DNA of 64,000 nucleotides, from assembly GCA_016219185.1 (NCBI GenBank), contig JACRBZ010000084.1, positions 1 through 64,000 on the forward strand. The letters run 5' to 3'. The stretch comes from Deltaproteobacteria bacterium. Lineage in GTDB: Bacteria > Desulfobacterota > Desulfobacteria > Desulfobacterales > Desulfatirhabdiaceae. The notes under the pieces are model-generated. The model saw only the letters and a program-made list of their open reading frames with translations. It was not told the origin of the DNA and searched no databases. Of this stretch, positions 34,574-43,707 are shown piece by piece; within the stretch, counting starts at the first letter, position 1, and each line of letters opens with the position of its first letter. Both the position numbers and the translations under genes were made by a program.

Positions 34574-35176
34574 TCATGGGCAGAGCAGGGCGTAAAGCGT
34601 GTAAAAGGCTTTTTTGAGTCCGATGGTTATGATGGAGTCCCTTCTGCGTAAAAAAGGCTGATTTGCCTGATGGGACAGTTCAGGCCTTTCCGCAAGAATC
34701 ATGCGGGCCGTGTGCTGCGCAACCCAGCCGCCGCGATCGCAGCAGTCTTTAAAACGCGGTCCTGATCCTTCTTGCAGGCCGTTCTTGAGCAACACCCGAC
34801 AACAGGTTGAACCAAAGCGGGACTTGAAATCATGATGCAACCGGCCGGAGGCGGCCATGGCTTTGCCGCGGCCGGCCGGTTTTGAAGCGCTTTCTGAAAG
34901 GAAAAGACCCAGGGATATCACGCCCCCGGTCAGGGCTCCGCAGGTGCACCCGGATCCGCCGATGCCTTCCGGAAATCCGGCTGCCACCTTCATGGCAAGA
35001 TCCGGCGGCAGCCCGCCGCCAAGCCCCTGATTCAGGACCGAAAGCACGGCTTCGGAGCACATCATCCGTCCGCTGGACATCAGGTTGAAAGTCCGCTGAT
35101 GGATGATTCCCGCCAGTTCATCGGTTTCCGCTTCGCGGCGGTCGGCCTCTTTGTTCATGGTGAGCTTCATTTTCAT
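34574..35176 (-). CDS. C_GCAxxG_C_C family redox protein
   Basis: Protein of about 200 residues with the family cysteine pattern: MMCSEAVLSVLNQ, then GIGGSGCTCGALTGGVISLG (the GCxxG core), STCCRVLL, and DCCDRGGW. The family is widespread in anaerobes, is annotated as a putative redox-active protein, and has no firm role. The start at 35176 (MKMKLTMNKEAD) is one of three nearby ATGs, none with a good ribosome site. It is the last gene of a minus-strand set with the rhodanese and MauE-like genes. It converges with the receiver gene across about 33 bases. Confidence 0.85.
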   Translation of the reverse strand: MKMKLTMNKEADRREAETDELAGIIHQRTFNLMSSGRMMCSEAVLSVLNQGLGGGLPPDLAMKVAAGFPEGIGGSGCTCGALTGGVISLGLFLSESASKPAGRGKAMAASGRLHHDFKSRFGSTCCRVLLKNGLQEGSGPRFKDCCDRGGWVAQHTARMILAERPELSHQANQPFLRRRDSIITIGLKKAFYTLYALLCP

Positions 35177-35247
35177 ATAAAAGATAAACGTATGCAAAGG
35201 GTTTGGGGGGGGGAGTGTTTTTACGGACTCCTATCCCTTCTTGGCGG

Positions 35248-35775
35248 TTATTCTGCGCCCTGAGTCGGATATTTGGCGCCTTTCCAGGCAAAAATGCCGC
35301 CCGAATACCGAAGCACGTTTTTGTATCCCAGCTTCCTGGCCCAGACCGCACCGTTATGGCTGCGGGTGCATTTGACAAAACCGCAGTAAATCACGATGGT
35401 TTTCTCGGTGTCGGGTCCAAGCAGGGCCTTGTAATCCTCAATGGTTTTACCGCCGGTTTCTTTGGTATCCCAGGTTGGCATGTCCGGAATCGGAAAAAGG
35501 AATTGTTTGGCGCCGGGGACGTGTTCTTTTTTGTAGCTGTCTTCGTAGGGCATGGTGTCGACAATAAGAATATCCTTTCCATCATCGATCATTTTCTTTA
35601 ATTCCTCGGTGGTTACCACATCGTAACCCCCGCGCTGGACTTCCCGTACCAGTTTAACCGCGCCCTGTTCTTTTTCCAGTTCTTCCTCGAACTTGTCTTT
35701 TCCAAAGGCATGGGCGAATGTGGCAAGTCCCAGAATCAGGATTCCGATCAACAAATTTCCAAACATTTTTTTCAT
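35248..35775 (-). CDS. Exported rhodanese-domain protein
   Basis: Protein of 175 residues with a signal peptide (MKKMFGNLLIGILILGLATF, cleavage near AHAFG). A rhodanese domain occupies about 52-172: DILIVDTMPYEDSYKKEHVP, the catalytic cysteine Cys131 in the loop IVIYCGFVKCTRS, and YSGGIFAWKGAKYP. The loop has a second cysteine (Cys136), which is less usual. Rhodaneses transfer sulfane sulfur; this one should act in the periplasm or be membrane-anchored. Its start overlaps the stop of the MauE-like gene by four bases, so the two are translationally coupled. Confidence 0.92.
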   Translation of the reverse strand: MKKMFGNLLIGILILGLATFAHAFGKDKFEEELEKEQGAVKLVREVQRGGYDVVTTEELKKMIDDGKDILIVDTMPYEDSYKKEHVPGAKQFLFPIPDMPTWDTKETGGKTIEDYKALLGPDTEKTIVIYCGFVKCTRSHNGAVWARKLGYKNVLRYSGGIFAWKGAKYPTQGAE

Positions 35776-36248
35776 TCAAAGTTCTCCTTTTGTATGGTGA
35801 AACGGGTGAACAGTCTTGAGCCGGCCCGGGGCCGGATGGACCGGTAAAAACGCCAGACATACAGGTACAGAACGCCTGCCATCAGCACAAAGTCTCTGAA
35901 AAGCGCCGTGCGAAGACCATGAAAGGCTTTGGCTTCGGGGTCATGAGGCCCAAAGCAGCCGCAGTCGATATCCAGGCCCATGTGGATACCGAAGGACAGA
36001 ATGGCAATGAACAGGATCACCATGCCGGTTATGATTGCAAGGCTCCCCTGGATATCCAGAACAAGCCCCGCACCGGCGATGACTTCAAGGGATGAAAGCA
36101 GTATTGCCGCCGGCATCACCCAGGTTTTGGGGATCAGGCCATATGCATCGATCAGGACACCGAAAGAAACCGGGTCCAGAAGCTTGCTGATTCCGGACCA
36201 GAGAAACACCGCGGCAATAAAGCATCTCACTCCCCGATATAACAGCAT
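35772..36248 (-). CDS. MauE/DoxX-like membrane protein
   Basis: Protein of 158 residues with four hydrophobic helices (for example CFIAAVFLWSGISKLLDPVS; MPAAILLSSLEVIAGAGLVL; IITGMVILFIAILSFGI). The signature of the methylamine-utilisation MauE / DoxX-like group is present: the SGISKLLDP phrase and the cysteine pair DIDCGCFGPHD after helix three. MauE-type proteins help electron or disulfide transfer across the membrane. The ATG at 36248 is preceded by GGGGGGTAG; an upstream extension has no support. It is coupled to an exported rhodanese, suggesting sulfur or thiol transfer to the periplasm. Confidence 0.85.
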   Translation of the reverse strand: MLLYRGVRCFIAAVFLWSGISKLLDPVSFGVLIDAYGLIPKTWVMPAAILLSSLEVIAGAGLVLDIQGSLAIITGMVILFIAILSFGIHMGLDIDCGCFGPHDPEAKAFHGLRTALFRDFVLMAGVLYLYVWRFYRSIRPRAGSRLFTRFTIQKENFE

Positions 36249-36531
36249 TCCGCTACCCCCCAGATTTCGTTCATGTCTTCCAGCTTTTTTGCCTTTTTGT
36301 TTCCAAGGGGGTGAGTTGTAAAATTGTCTTGATAATCTGATGTGATGGTTTATAACAATCTTTTTGCTTGGGCAGGTCATCGACAATTCCAGTGAAGCCA
36401 TTCCTTGATGTTAATTATTAATGGCTGCTGATGAATATGTCAAATTCATATAAGTTATCGTCCATGCCGGTTTATTACTTTTTGTTATATGGATGAGAGA
36501 TTGTTTTTTACGTTAAAAAAAGGAGAAAAAA

Positions 36532-37176
36532 ATGAAACCCATTAAAATTGTTGTTGTCCTTTTTTTGTTTTTCACGGTTGGATGCGCCTCTTTAACGGAT
36601 TCGGAGCAACGGATTTCTCGCAGAAGCGCGGATTCACCTGAAAACATGTTGACGCCTGTGGATTATTCCCGGTTCGGCAGGCCGCCGATTCCGGTGAAAA
36701 TTCTGCTGCTGATTCCTGCAGAATTCGAGCGCTTCGAACATGTCAGCAACTATGAGGAAACCCGCATCCATCATCGCCTTGGCCGGGATGCCGAACTGGA
36801 ATTGAGGGATGCCTTCGGGATTGAATTCGCCAAAGTCGAGGTAAGGCCGGTGGAAAGTCAAGACAGGGCCATGCAAATGCTGTGGCCTGAGGATCCGGAA
36901 AATGTTCAGTTGAGGGCCTACGATTATGTGGCGATCCCAAAATTCCTTCGCGTCGATTCCCTGGAAAGCAAGGAGAAGTATGCATTTGAAATCGATCTTC
37001 AAGTGGAGTTTAACGCAAAAAACGGTTCAAGCATCACCATTAAAGGCCATGGAGAGTCCATGATCGGAAAATACGCGCAATCGACGCCCGAAAAAGGCGC
37101 TGTCCTGACGCTGCAATACGCGGTTTCCGCTCTTCTGGACGGTATTGAAAAGAGACGGAGTCTTTTTGTCCGCTGA
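36532..37176 (+). CDS. Hypothetical lipoprotein
   Basis: Protein of 214 residues with a lipobox (FFTVGCAS, Cys18). The mature part has no domain I recognise. It contains PIPVKILLLIPAEFERFEHV, then FAKVEVRPVESQDRAMQML, and a C-terminal half with alternating beta strands (FEIDLQVEFNAKNGSSITI). The ribosome site is strong (AAAGGAG). It stands between the divergent MauE-like operon and the aminopeptidase gene, 30 bases upstream of the latter, so the two may be cotranscribed. Confidence 0.8.
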   Translation: MKPIKIVVVLFLFFTVGCASLTDSEQRISRRSADSPENMLTPVDYSRFGRPPIPVKILLLIPAEFERFEHVSNYEETRIHHRLGRDAELELRDAFGIEFAKVEVRPVESQDRAMQMLWPEDPENVQLRAYDYVAIPKFLRVDSLESKEKYAFEIDLQVEFNAKNGSSITIKGHGESMIGKYAQSTPEKGAVLTLQYAVSALLDGIEKRRSLFVR

Positions 37177-37206
37177 TGCTCGCGCGTCGGTGCTTTGGAG
37201 GTGACC

Positions 37207-39705
37207 ATGTCGAATAACCATCCCATCCACTACAAAATTTCCCTGGAGCCGGATCTGGAGCAGTTCCGGTTCGCAGGGACAGTGGAGATTACGCTTGAAA
37301 CCGAATATGCTGCCGATGAGATCGTGCTGAATGCGATTGATTTAAACGTCATGACATGCAAAATCAGGCAAGCGGAAGCGCTTGTGCCTTGTTCGCTGTC
37401 ATTGGATCTGAAAAAAGAGGAACTGAAAATTCGTCTGTCCGAGGCCACTTGCGGGCGAATCGTACTGGTCATTACTTACCAGGGGCAGATTGGCGACAGC
37501 ATGGCCGGATTCTACCGCAGCAGCTACGTTCAAGAGGGCAGCAGCCGGTATATTGCCGTTACCCAGTTTCAGGAAAGCGATGCGCGGCGGGCCTTCCCGT
37601 GTATGGATCATCCGTCGCAAAAAGCCACATTCGACATTGAAATCATCGTAAATTCCGGACTGTCCGCCGTTTCCAATGCCGCCATCAAAGCGGTCCGGGC
37701 CCTGGATAGCGGCAGGCAGCGCTTTGTGTTTGAAACAACGCCGAAAATGTCCACCTACCTGGTTTTTTGGGGGGTGGGGGATTTCAAACGGGTTCAAAAA
37801 GCCGGTGAGAAACGGGTCAGTGCCCTGACACTGCCGGGAATGGAGCCTTATGCCGGTTTTGGCCTGGATTTCGGGTGCAATGCACTATCATTCTGCGAAG
37901 ATTATTTTGCCATTGCCTATCCATTTTCCAAGCTGGATTTGATCGCCATTCCGGACTTTGCTTTCGGCGCCATGGAGAACTGGGGGGCCATCACCTTTCG
38001 GGAGAACCTGCTGCTGCGGTATCCGGGTATTACGTCGAAATCCGGGGAGGGCAGAATCTGTGAAATCATCGCGCATGAAATCGTGCACCAGTGGTTCGGC
38101 AATCTGGTCACCCCTTCGGACTGGAAATATCTGTGGCTGAATGAAAGTTTTGCCACGTATTTCGGTTACGGCATCGTGGATCATTATCACCCCGACTGGG
38201 GCGTCTGGGACCAGTTTCTATATGGTCAGACCGCGGTGGCCATGTCCCGGGACGCTCTGATTGAAAACTTTCCCATCGAAATTCCCGGCGGAGAACATGT
38301 CGTCATCAATTCCAGCACCGCGCCGATCATTTACAGCAAGGGCGGCAGCATTCTGCGGCAGATTCACGGATATATCGGAGAGGATCATTTCCAGGGCGGC
38401 CTGCGGCGGTATTTGAAAACGCATGCTTACGGGTGCGCCGCAAGCGATCATCTCTGGCAGTCCCTTGAAACGGCTTCGGAACTGCCGGTCACCCGAATCA
38501 TGAAAAGCTGGATCGAGCAGCCCGGTTTTCCGCTGCTGGAGGCCCGTCGGGATGGCCGGAAACTGACAATCTCACAACATCGGTTCACATACCTTCCGGG
38601 CGATTTTGCCCAGACCTGGATCGTACCGGTGACGATTGCGACATTTTCGAGTTCCGGAGCGTCCACCCGTCTGAATATGATACTGGATCAACCCCTTCAG
38701 ACGTTCGATCTGCCGGAAGATACGGCGGCCTATAAAATCAATGCCGGTCAAACCGGCTGTTACCGGGTCAAATATCAGGACCCGGCAAATCTGAAAGCGC
38801 TTGGGATCGCCATCCGGAACAAAACCCTTTCGCCGGAAGACCGCTGGGGACTTCACGCCGATTTTTTCGCTTTGCTGATCCGCGGTGACGTGACCCTGGA
38901 AGTTTACCTGGACTTTCTGAGCCATTATGATGACGAAGATGCATTCCTGCCGCTTATCAGCATTGCCGATACACTCAGCCATCTCTGGCTGATCCTTGAA
39001 GGCAGTCGCCGGCAAATTTCCGCCGCGGCAATTCCGCGGCTTGAATCCATTCTGAACCGTATCGGGTACGAGGCGCATCCGGACGAGGCATATACCCGCG
39101 CGATCCTGCGCGATCAGGTTCTGTGGCAGGCGACCTTGATCGGCTCATCGGCTGCAACCGATTTCGCCCGTTCCCGGTTTGCCCTGATGAAAGCGGGCAA
39201 AGCCGTCAGCCCGGATATTTTAAAAAGCACCATGCAGATCGGCGCGCTGACGGAAGGTCAAGATGCCTTTGACTGGCTGGAGAAGCGGTATCGGGAATCC
39301 ACCAGTGAGCAGGAACGGGTGAACGTTCTGATCGCACTGGGGGGTTTTACGGATAAGATGGTCATTGCCCAAGCCCTGGATTATGTCATCCACCAGGTTC
39401 CGGCCCGGAATCAGTTTATTCCAATTGTTTCCATGGCAGCCAACCCGTCAGCGATTCCCCTGCTGTGGGACTGGTACACGGCCAATCTGCCAAAAATCGA
39501 AACCTTTCATCCGCTCCTGCATGAAAGACTCATCACCGCGATCGTTCCCTCGGCCGGGCTTTACCGGCCGGAGGAAATCAGGGCCTATTTCACCGATTAT
39601 CTGAGCGGGTCGGAAAAAGCCAAAGATGCCATCAAGCTGGCCCTTGAAAAATTGGAAATCAATCTCCAATCCAGAAAGAGCCATCAAGGAGAGATGTCAG
39701 GCTGA
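37207..39705 (+). CDS. M1-family metallo-aminopeptidase
   Basis: Zinc aminopeptidase of 832 residues. The substrate-N-terminus motif GAMEN is at 254-258 (FAFGAMENWGAITFREN). The zinc site HEIVHQWFGNLVTP has His290 and His294, with the third ligand Glu313 in LWLNESFATYFG. The C-terminal half is the helical ERAP-like domain (about 520-830). There is no signal peptide, so it is cytoplasmic. ATG at 37207 is chosen because GGAGG lies five bases upstream; an upstream TTG gives four extra residues. The length fits APN/tricorn-interacting-factor-type enzymes. Confidence 0.96.
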   Translation: MSNNHPIHYKISLEPDLEQFRFAGTVEITLETEYAADEIVLNAIDLNVMTCKIRQAEALVPCSLSLDLKKEELKIRLSEATCGRIVLVITYQGQIGDSMAGFYRSSYVQEGSSRYIAVTQFQESDARRAFPCMDHPSQKATFDIEIIVNSGLSAVSNAAIKAVRALDSGRQRFVFETTPKMSTYLVFWGVGDFKRVQKAGEKRVSALTLPGMEPYAGFGLDFGCNALSFCEDYFAIAYPFSKLDLIAIPDFAFGAMENWGAITFRENLLLRYPGITSKSGEGRICEIIAHEIVHQWFGNLVTPSDWKYLWLNESFATYFGYGIVDHYHPDWGVWDQFLYGQTAVAMSRDALIENFPIEIPGGEHVVINSSTAPIIYSKGGSILRQIHGYIGEDHFQGGLRRYLKTHAYGCAASDHLWQSLETASELPVTRIMKSWIEQPGFPLLEARRDGRKLTISQHRFTYLPGDFAQTWIVPVTIATFSSSGASTRLNMILDQPLQTFDLPEDTAAYKINAGQTGCYRVKYQDPANLKALGIAIRNKTLSPEDRWGLHADFFALLIRGDVTLEVYLDFLSHYDDEDAFLPLISIADTLSHLWLILEGSRRQISAAAIPRLESILNRIGYEAHPDEAYTRAILRDQVLWQATLIGSSAATDFARSRFALMKAGKAVSPDILKSTMQIGALTEGQDAFDWLEKRYRESTSEQERVNVLIALGGFTDKMVIAQALDYVIHQVPARNQFIPIVSMAANPSAIPLLWDWYTANLPKIETFHPLLHERLITAIVPSAGLYRPEEIRAYFTDYLSGSEKAKDAIKLALEKLEINLQSRKSHQGEMSG

Positions 39706-39887
39706 TCGATGTTCCCCGGGACAGGGAGGGTAGTGGATTGCCGAACCGGTTTCCGGGGACGATACCCGCCGATGGAGACTGCTCCTGCACCATGTTGAAG
39801 AAGCAAGCAGACTACTCCGACTTTCCGAGCATGGCGGTGATCCCGTCAGATAAAAATGATCCCCTTGACCCTTGCTTCCAGACTATG

Positions 39888-40154
39888 TCAGGATATCGAT
39901 GAAGCCTGAAGCGCCTGATACTCCGCCATCACCAAATCCAGGAACGAACTGTTTGCCGCCCCGTTGCTCTGGCTTGTGTTCGGGCTATTTTGGGGCTGAT
40001 CGACAGGGGTCCCTCCTTCTGCCTGCAATTGAGCAAATACATCTTGGACGTTGGGCGGGTTGCCGGTTTGAAGAGACTTGCCCGCGGATTGACAATCCTG
40101 TAAGAGTTGAATGAAATTACTGGCGCTGTTCGAAGAAATTCCTGTAACTGACAT
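39888..40154 (-). CDS. Small Gln/Ser/Asn-rich hypothetical protein behind a sigma-54-type promoter
   Basis: Product of 88 residues beginning MSVTGISSNSASNFIQLLQD, with a Pro/Gln/Asn/Ser-rich middle (GGTPVDQPQNSPNTSQSNGA) and a helical end (SFLDLVMAEYQALQASS). I do not recognise a family. The start at 40154 has a near-perfect ribosome site (AAGGAGG). There is no signal peptide or membrane helix. A sigma-54-type promoter sits about 90 bases upstream. Helical ends with a flexible middle would fit a secreted or structural helper; this is inference. Confidence 0.75.
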   Translation of the reverse strand: MSVTGISSNSASNFIQLLQDCQSAGKSLQTGNPPNVQDVFAQLQAEGGTPVDQPQNSPNTSQSNGAANSSFLDLVMAEYQALQASSIS

Positions 40155-40531
40155 GAATGTCCTCCTTCCTTGTGGGAACAATCGTAAAGAATTATTGGTA
40201 ATTTAGGCATCAATATCCTTATAGTGATACTATTGTCAGTTACAAGCAAAAACATTGCCACTCAATACATTAACACTTTGCCTTCATCCCCAAACCTGTT
40301 TCATGTTGGTATTTTTAGTTGTTATAGATAGTTATCATGAATAGAAGATAAATTGCGGTTTGCCGGCAGAACGTATAAAGTCAATTTGTTGACGTGATTG
40401 TTAAAAGCCGAATCAATTTCCGCCCGCATGTCGGAGTCCCCCTTGTGAGCCACCGGTTACCGAAAAACCTGAAGCCTGGCACCCCAGAGGGACTCGTAGT
40501 CACTTATTCGGGTTTCAAGCCTTAATCGGCA
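40155..40531. other. Gene-free stretch upstream of the small protein gene
   Basis: This 377-base stretch holds the leader and promoter of the small gene ending at 39888. Beyond the sigma-54-type promoter at 40244-40260 I see no gene and no clear activator repeat. The sequence at 40261-40400 is A+T-rich. Confidence 0.55.
40244..40260 (-). promoter_or_regulatory. Sigma-54-type (-24/-12) promoter
   Basis: On the minus strand the sequence reads TGGCAATGTTTTTGCTT. The -24 GG and -12 GC are twelve bases apart, as required, and the flanking TGGCA and TTGC match the consensus. Predicted start of transcription is near 40234, leaving a leader of about 80 bases before the ATG at 40154. Chance occurrence cannot be excluded for one site. 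Confidence 0.6.
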
Positions 40532-42124
40532 CTAAAATTTGATATTGCCTACATAAGTTCCCCACTGATTGCCCGATGCGGCATATTCGCCATAAATCCA
40601 TACCCTGTCGGTTGAAAAATCCCTGGCAATGCCGTTATAATCCCCCCAACGGTTCCTCAGTCCATCTAATATTATGTAATTGCCCTGACCCGCCTTCAGC
40701 AGTGTACTGGGCTGTAATTGCGTGTCGGACGCCGCCTGGCCCGTAAAATATACCGATGCGTACTCATTGGAACTGGAGCGGTTGAAAATCAAATAGATAT
40801 TACTCAGGCTGTCAACACAGATGGCCGGATAGTAATAGTACATCAAGTCATTGCCGTAACCAGCATCAATATCACATTTTTTTCCCGGCACATCGATTTT
40901 GAAATATCGAATAATGGATTCAATATTGGCATTGCCCCAGTTATAAGCGGAAACGGTTGTCGTGTATATTTTGTCATTTTGATAAATGGCGTTCAACAAT
41001 CTGCAGTCACCGGTATCGATACGCATCCCTCCGCCTTTCTGTTTTGCATTGGGAGGTATAATATAAGTGTATGTGCTGACGGTTCCTGAAAGCGTCAGAG
41101 AAGGGGCGGACGCCGTTGGATCAAGCTGAAAAAGGGAAATACCGCTGCCGAATACGGGGTTTACCGTACATACAAACCATTCTGGAACAGTTGTTGACTG
41201 GGTGTGAACCGGCTGTAACGTCTGGACAAGACTGGCATCCCCATTTTTCAGATTCCAAAAATCATTCCATGTCAGGGCTGATCCTGAATACAGTTGAGAC
41301 TTCTTCAACACACGCAATTTGGCATATTGAAAAACGTTTTGTGCATCAAACTGGTTGGATGTAATATAGATATTTCCGGATTGAGAACTGTCATAACCGA
41401 TTTGCGGATAATCCGCAGTGTTGTTAGCCGCAGTATTTCCGTTCAATGTTGCATCCAATTTCCACTTCCACCAGTTTCCGGTGGCATCGGACGTTTGCGA
41501 TACCGCTATCAGATAATAGGATGTTTGGGTTTTACTGTTAAAGCTTACGGCAAGGACGATGTACCGATTACTCCAGGGATCATAGACACATTTGGGATCA
41601 AAGATGACATTTGTATCCAGATTAAGGCTGGAAAACCAATCTCCGAGGGTGCTGTTCAGCAGACTGGTTCCATTCTTGTCATATATCGACAATGAACTGT
41701 TCACCATCAGAAGCACATGGTTGGGACCGGCAGCGATAATGGGATCCGGCGGTATATAGTGGGTATATCCGATCCCCTCAAAACCACTTGTTAATCCGAT
41801 TGCCTGTTTTGGTGGTTGAATTGGAAATGGTTGAGCCGCCGAATCTTTATCCGCATCAATAGTTCTGCCTTCGAAAGGAAGATTATTGTTATCTTGAATA
41901 AATGCTTTGAATTTGAGGACTTCGTCCGAATAATGCTGGCGGGCAACATGTTGTTCCGATGCGTCGACCTTATTTTGGGGTAACTCGAAAGGATTGAATT
42001 GTATGCCAGCTTCAGTACTTTCATACTGTCCCTGGTCGGCTGAAACCGATCCATTTGTCAGAAGAGCCATGAGGGATACCATTGCCAATACATAACTTGC
42101 CACTTTGACACGATGTGTTTTCAT
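40532..42124 (-). CDS. Secreted protein of unknown function, possibly beta-propeller
   Basis: Protein of 530 residues with a signal peptide (MKTHRVKVASYVLAMVSLMA, cleavage near SVSAD). ATG at 42124 follows GGGAGGTGC. The mature part has repeated strand motifs ending in Asp-rich turns: IPPDPIIAAGPNHVLLMVNS, VFDPKCVYDPWSNRYIVLAV, DYPQIGYDSSQSGNIYITSN and NRWGDYNGIARDFSTDRVWI. These look like propeller blades with Asp/Pro turns, similar to exported proteins of unknown role. There is no anchor, so it is secreted or periplasmic. No domain with a known reaction was found. Confidence 0.78.
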   Translation of the reverse strand: MKTHRVKVASYVLAMVSLMALLTNGSVSADQGQYESTEAGIQFNPFELPQNKVDASEQHVARQHYSDEVLKFKAFIQDNNNLPFEGRTIDADKDSAAQPFPIQPPKQAIGLTSGFEGIGYTHYIPPDPIIAAGPNHVLLMVNSSLSIYDKNGTSLLNSTLGDWFSSLNLDTNVIFDPKCVYDPWSNRYIVLAVSFNSKTQTSYYLIAVSQTSDATGNWWKWKLDATLNGNTAANNTADYPQIGYDSSQSGNIYITSNQFDAQNVFQYAKLRVLKKSQLYSGSALTWNDFWNLKNGDASLVQTLQPVHTQSTTVPEWFVCTVNPVFGSGISLFQLDPTASAPSLTLSGTVSTYTYIIPPNAKQKGGGMRIDTGDCRLLNAIYQNDKIYTTTVSAYNWGNANIESIIRYFKIDVPGKKCDIDAGYGNDLMYYYYPAICVDSLSNIYLIFNRSSSNEYASVYFTGQAASDTQLQPSTLLKAGQGNYIILDGLRNRWGDYNGIARDFSTDRVWIYGEYAASGNQWGTYVGNIKF

Positions 42125-42262
42125 TGATGCACCTCCCTGGTATTCGTTAAATGTCAATTTCCCTAACTTACTCATCACACGATTACCCACTGAGCACTAT
42201 TGCCGAGTTTCATGAGTTCATACGTATTCAATCAGGTTTGAATTTATCGTGACATGCAATCT

Positions 42263-42763
42263 TTATGGGTTATGCCGTCCTTTCACGTGCGGGTCCTTCT
42301 GCTCCTGAAGTATGCGACCCCTGAGCACGTAATGAGTTTCCCCTTTTTTACTCGGGCAGCACGCTGCGTCGTTCCGTAAATAGCGCAATGTTTTGAGATG
42401 GATCATGTCATCGTCCACGGAGGTCAGCTCGACTGACCGATATGACTTGCCGCCGACCTTGGCGTGCCCCACCGCGACAAGCGCGCCATTGCTGCGAACA
42501 AAGACCGCCAGGTATTGGATATGGTTGTTGGTTCCGCCCTGACCCTCAATCGTGTACAGGACGGCAGCATCGGAAATTCCATCGTGGTTGAGATCGCCGA
42601 TCGCAACCTTTCGCGCGTCCTTATATTCTTCTCCACGCTCCCGGTGCGCCTGGCGTGTAATGAAAGTGTCGATGACAGCCATATCCTGGTCCTGCAAGGC
42701 AAGGGCGCAGGGGCTGACCCAGAACAAAACGATCGTGGTGATGACGCAAATCGCGTGATTCAT
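42263..42763 (-). CDS. Exported FG-GAP-like hypothetical protein
   Basis: Protein of 166 residues with a signal peptide (MNHAICVITTIVLFWVSPCA, cleavage near LALQ). It has one calcium-binding FG-GAP-like turn, AIGDLNHDGISDAAVLYTIE, followed by strands (YLAVFVRSNGALVAVGHAKV). A pair of adjacent cysteines lies near the end (DAACCPSKKG). The start is uncertain: the ATG at 42763 gives a proper signal peptide, while the frame is open to 42856. I know no function for it. Confidence 0.7.
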   Translation of the reverse strand: MNHAICVITTIVLFWVSPCALALQDQDMAVIDTFITRQAHRERGEEYKDARKVAIGDLNHDGISDAAVLYTIEGQGGTNNHIQYLAVFVRSNGALVAVGHAKVGGKSYRSVELTSVDDDMIHLKTLRYLRNDAACCPSKKGETHYVLRGRILQEQKDPHVKGRHNP

Positions 42764-42864
42764 TGGCCGAAAGTCTTCATCTTTCTGCGTTGACGGAACA
42801 TTGTGAGTGGCACGTATCGATTTCATTAACCACACAATTTTATGGGTAGGCAACACGGAAATGC

Positions 42865-43566
42865 CTATTTGCGGCCACGTATTTCGTTAATTAGTTCCAT
42901 CTGGATTTCCTGAATCTCTACCGAACGTTCCCATTGGTGCGATAAAAGATGATCGAGCTTCTGGTGAAGATGGCGAATCTCTAATTCAGCCTTGAGGTTC
43001 ACCTGATAGTCACGCATGGCGTGCAGCCGGTCGCGGGCTTCCTGGCGGTTTTGGCTCATCATGATCACCGGGGCCTGGATCGCTGCCAGGCATGACAAGA
43101 CGAGATTCAAAAGAATATACGGGTACGGATCAAAAGGCTGCGAAAACAGTGCGATTGAATTGATAACGATCCAGACAAAGAGAACAAGCACAAACCACGT
43201 GATAAATGTCCAACTACCTCCCACGGCAGCAATGCGGTCCGCCAGACGTTGCCCCCGCGTCAAGGCCGATTCCAACTCTTCATCAGGATTGCGCGAGAGA
43301 ATTTCTTGCTGCCTCAGGCTTTCAAGAACCTCATTGTCAAGAGCGGTTAGCTCTCCCTTCTCAGTCTGAAGCAACGACCGCACATACTCGTTGCGAAATT
43401 TCTGAAGGTCCTCGGAGCATATCCAGCCTTTCTCGGACCATTTTCCGATCTCTCCTCGAATCAATTCAGCAATTACTGGACGTACGAGAATTCCCGGGTG
43501 CAATTTAGAGGATTGATCGCAACCACAGATTTGGCAAACCCGATGTTTCTCGGCATTCGTGTTCAT
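42865..43566 (-). CDS. DUF1003 membrane protein
   Basis: Protein of 233 residues. The N-terminus has a CQICG/C zinc-like pattern (VCQICGCDQSS). The core is the DUF1003 signature: GQRLADRIAAVGGSWTFITW, then FVLVLFVWIVINSIALF, and FDPYPYILLNLVLSCLAAIQ followed by APVIMMSQNRQEARDR. Two membrane helices are visible. A C-terminal coiled-coil-like helix follows (HLHQKLDHLLSHQ). The family is widespread and uncharacterised. GCGGAGACG precedes the ATG. Confidence 0.92.
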   Translation of the reverse strand: MNTNAEKHRVCQICGCDQSSKLHPGILVRPVIAELIRGEIGKWSEKGWICSEDLQKFRNEYVRSLLQTEKGELTALDNEVLESLRQQEILSRNPDEELESALTRGQRLADRIAAVGGSWTFITWFVLVLFVWIVINSIALFSQPFDPYPYILLNLVLSCLAAIQAPVIMMSQNRQEARDRLHAMRDYQVNLKAELEIRHLHQKLDHLLSHQWERSVEIQEIQMELINEIRGRK

Positions 43567-43618
43567 ATCTTCGTCTCCGCAGTTTCCATATTCGAGACCT
43601 TTTTTCTATGTAAAACGG

Positions 43619-43640
43619 GCGCAAAATAAGAGTCAGTTCC
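43619..43640. repeat. Copy of a short dispersed motif (gcaaaataagagtcagt-type)
   Basis: The sequence GCAAAATAAGAGTCAGTTCC here resembles GCAAAATAGAGTCAGTGTCC at 10650-10669, with two one-base differences in length. Motifs of this look occur near REP-type elements and Y1 transposases in several bacteria, but no transposase gene is present here. It may be a chance match. Confidence 0.35.
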
Positions 43641-43707
43641 CTGGTTAATTCCTTGCCCCTTCATATCACTCCACATTTTATCTTTATACTTATCTTGAAT
43701 ATTTGCT

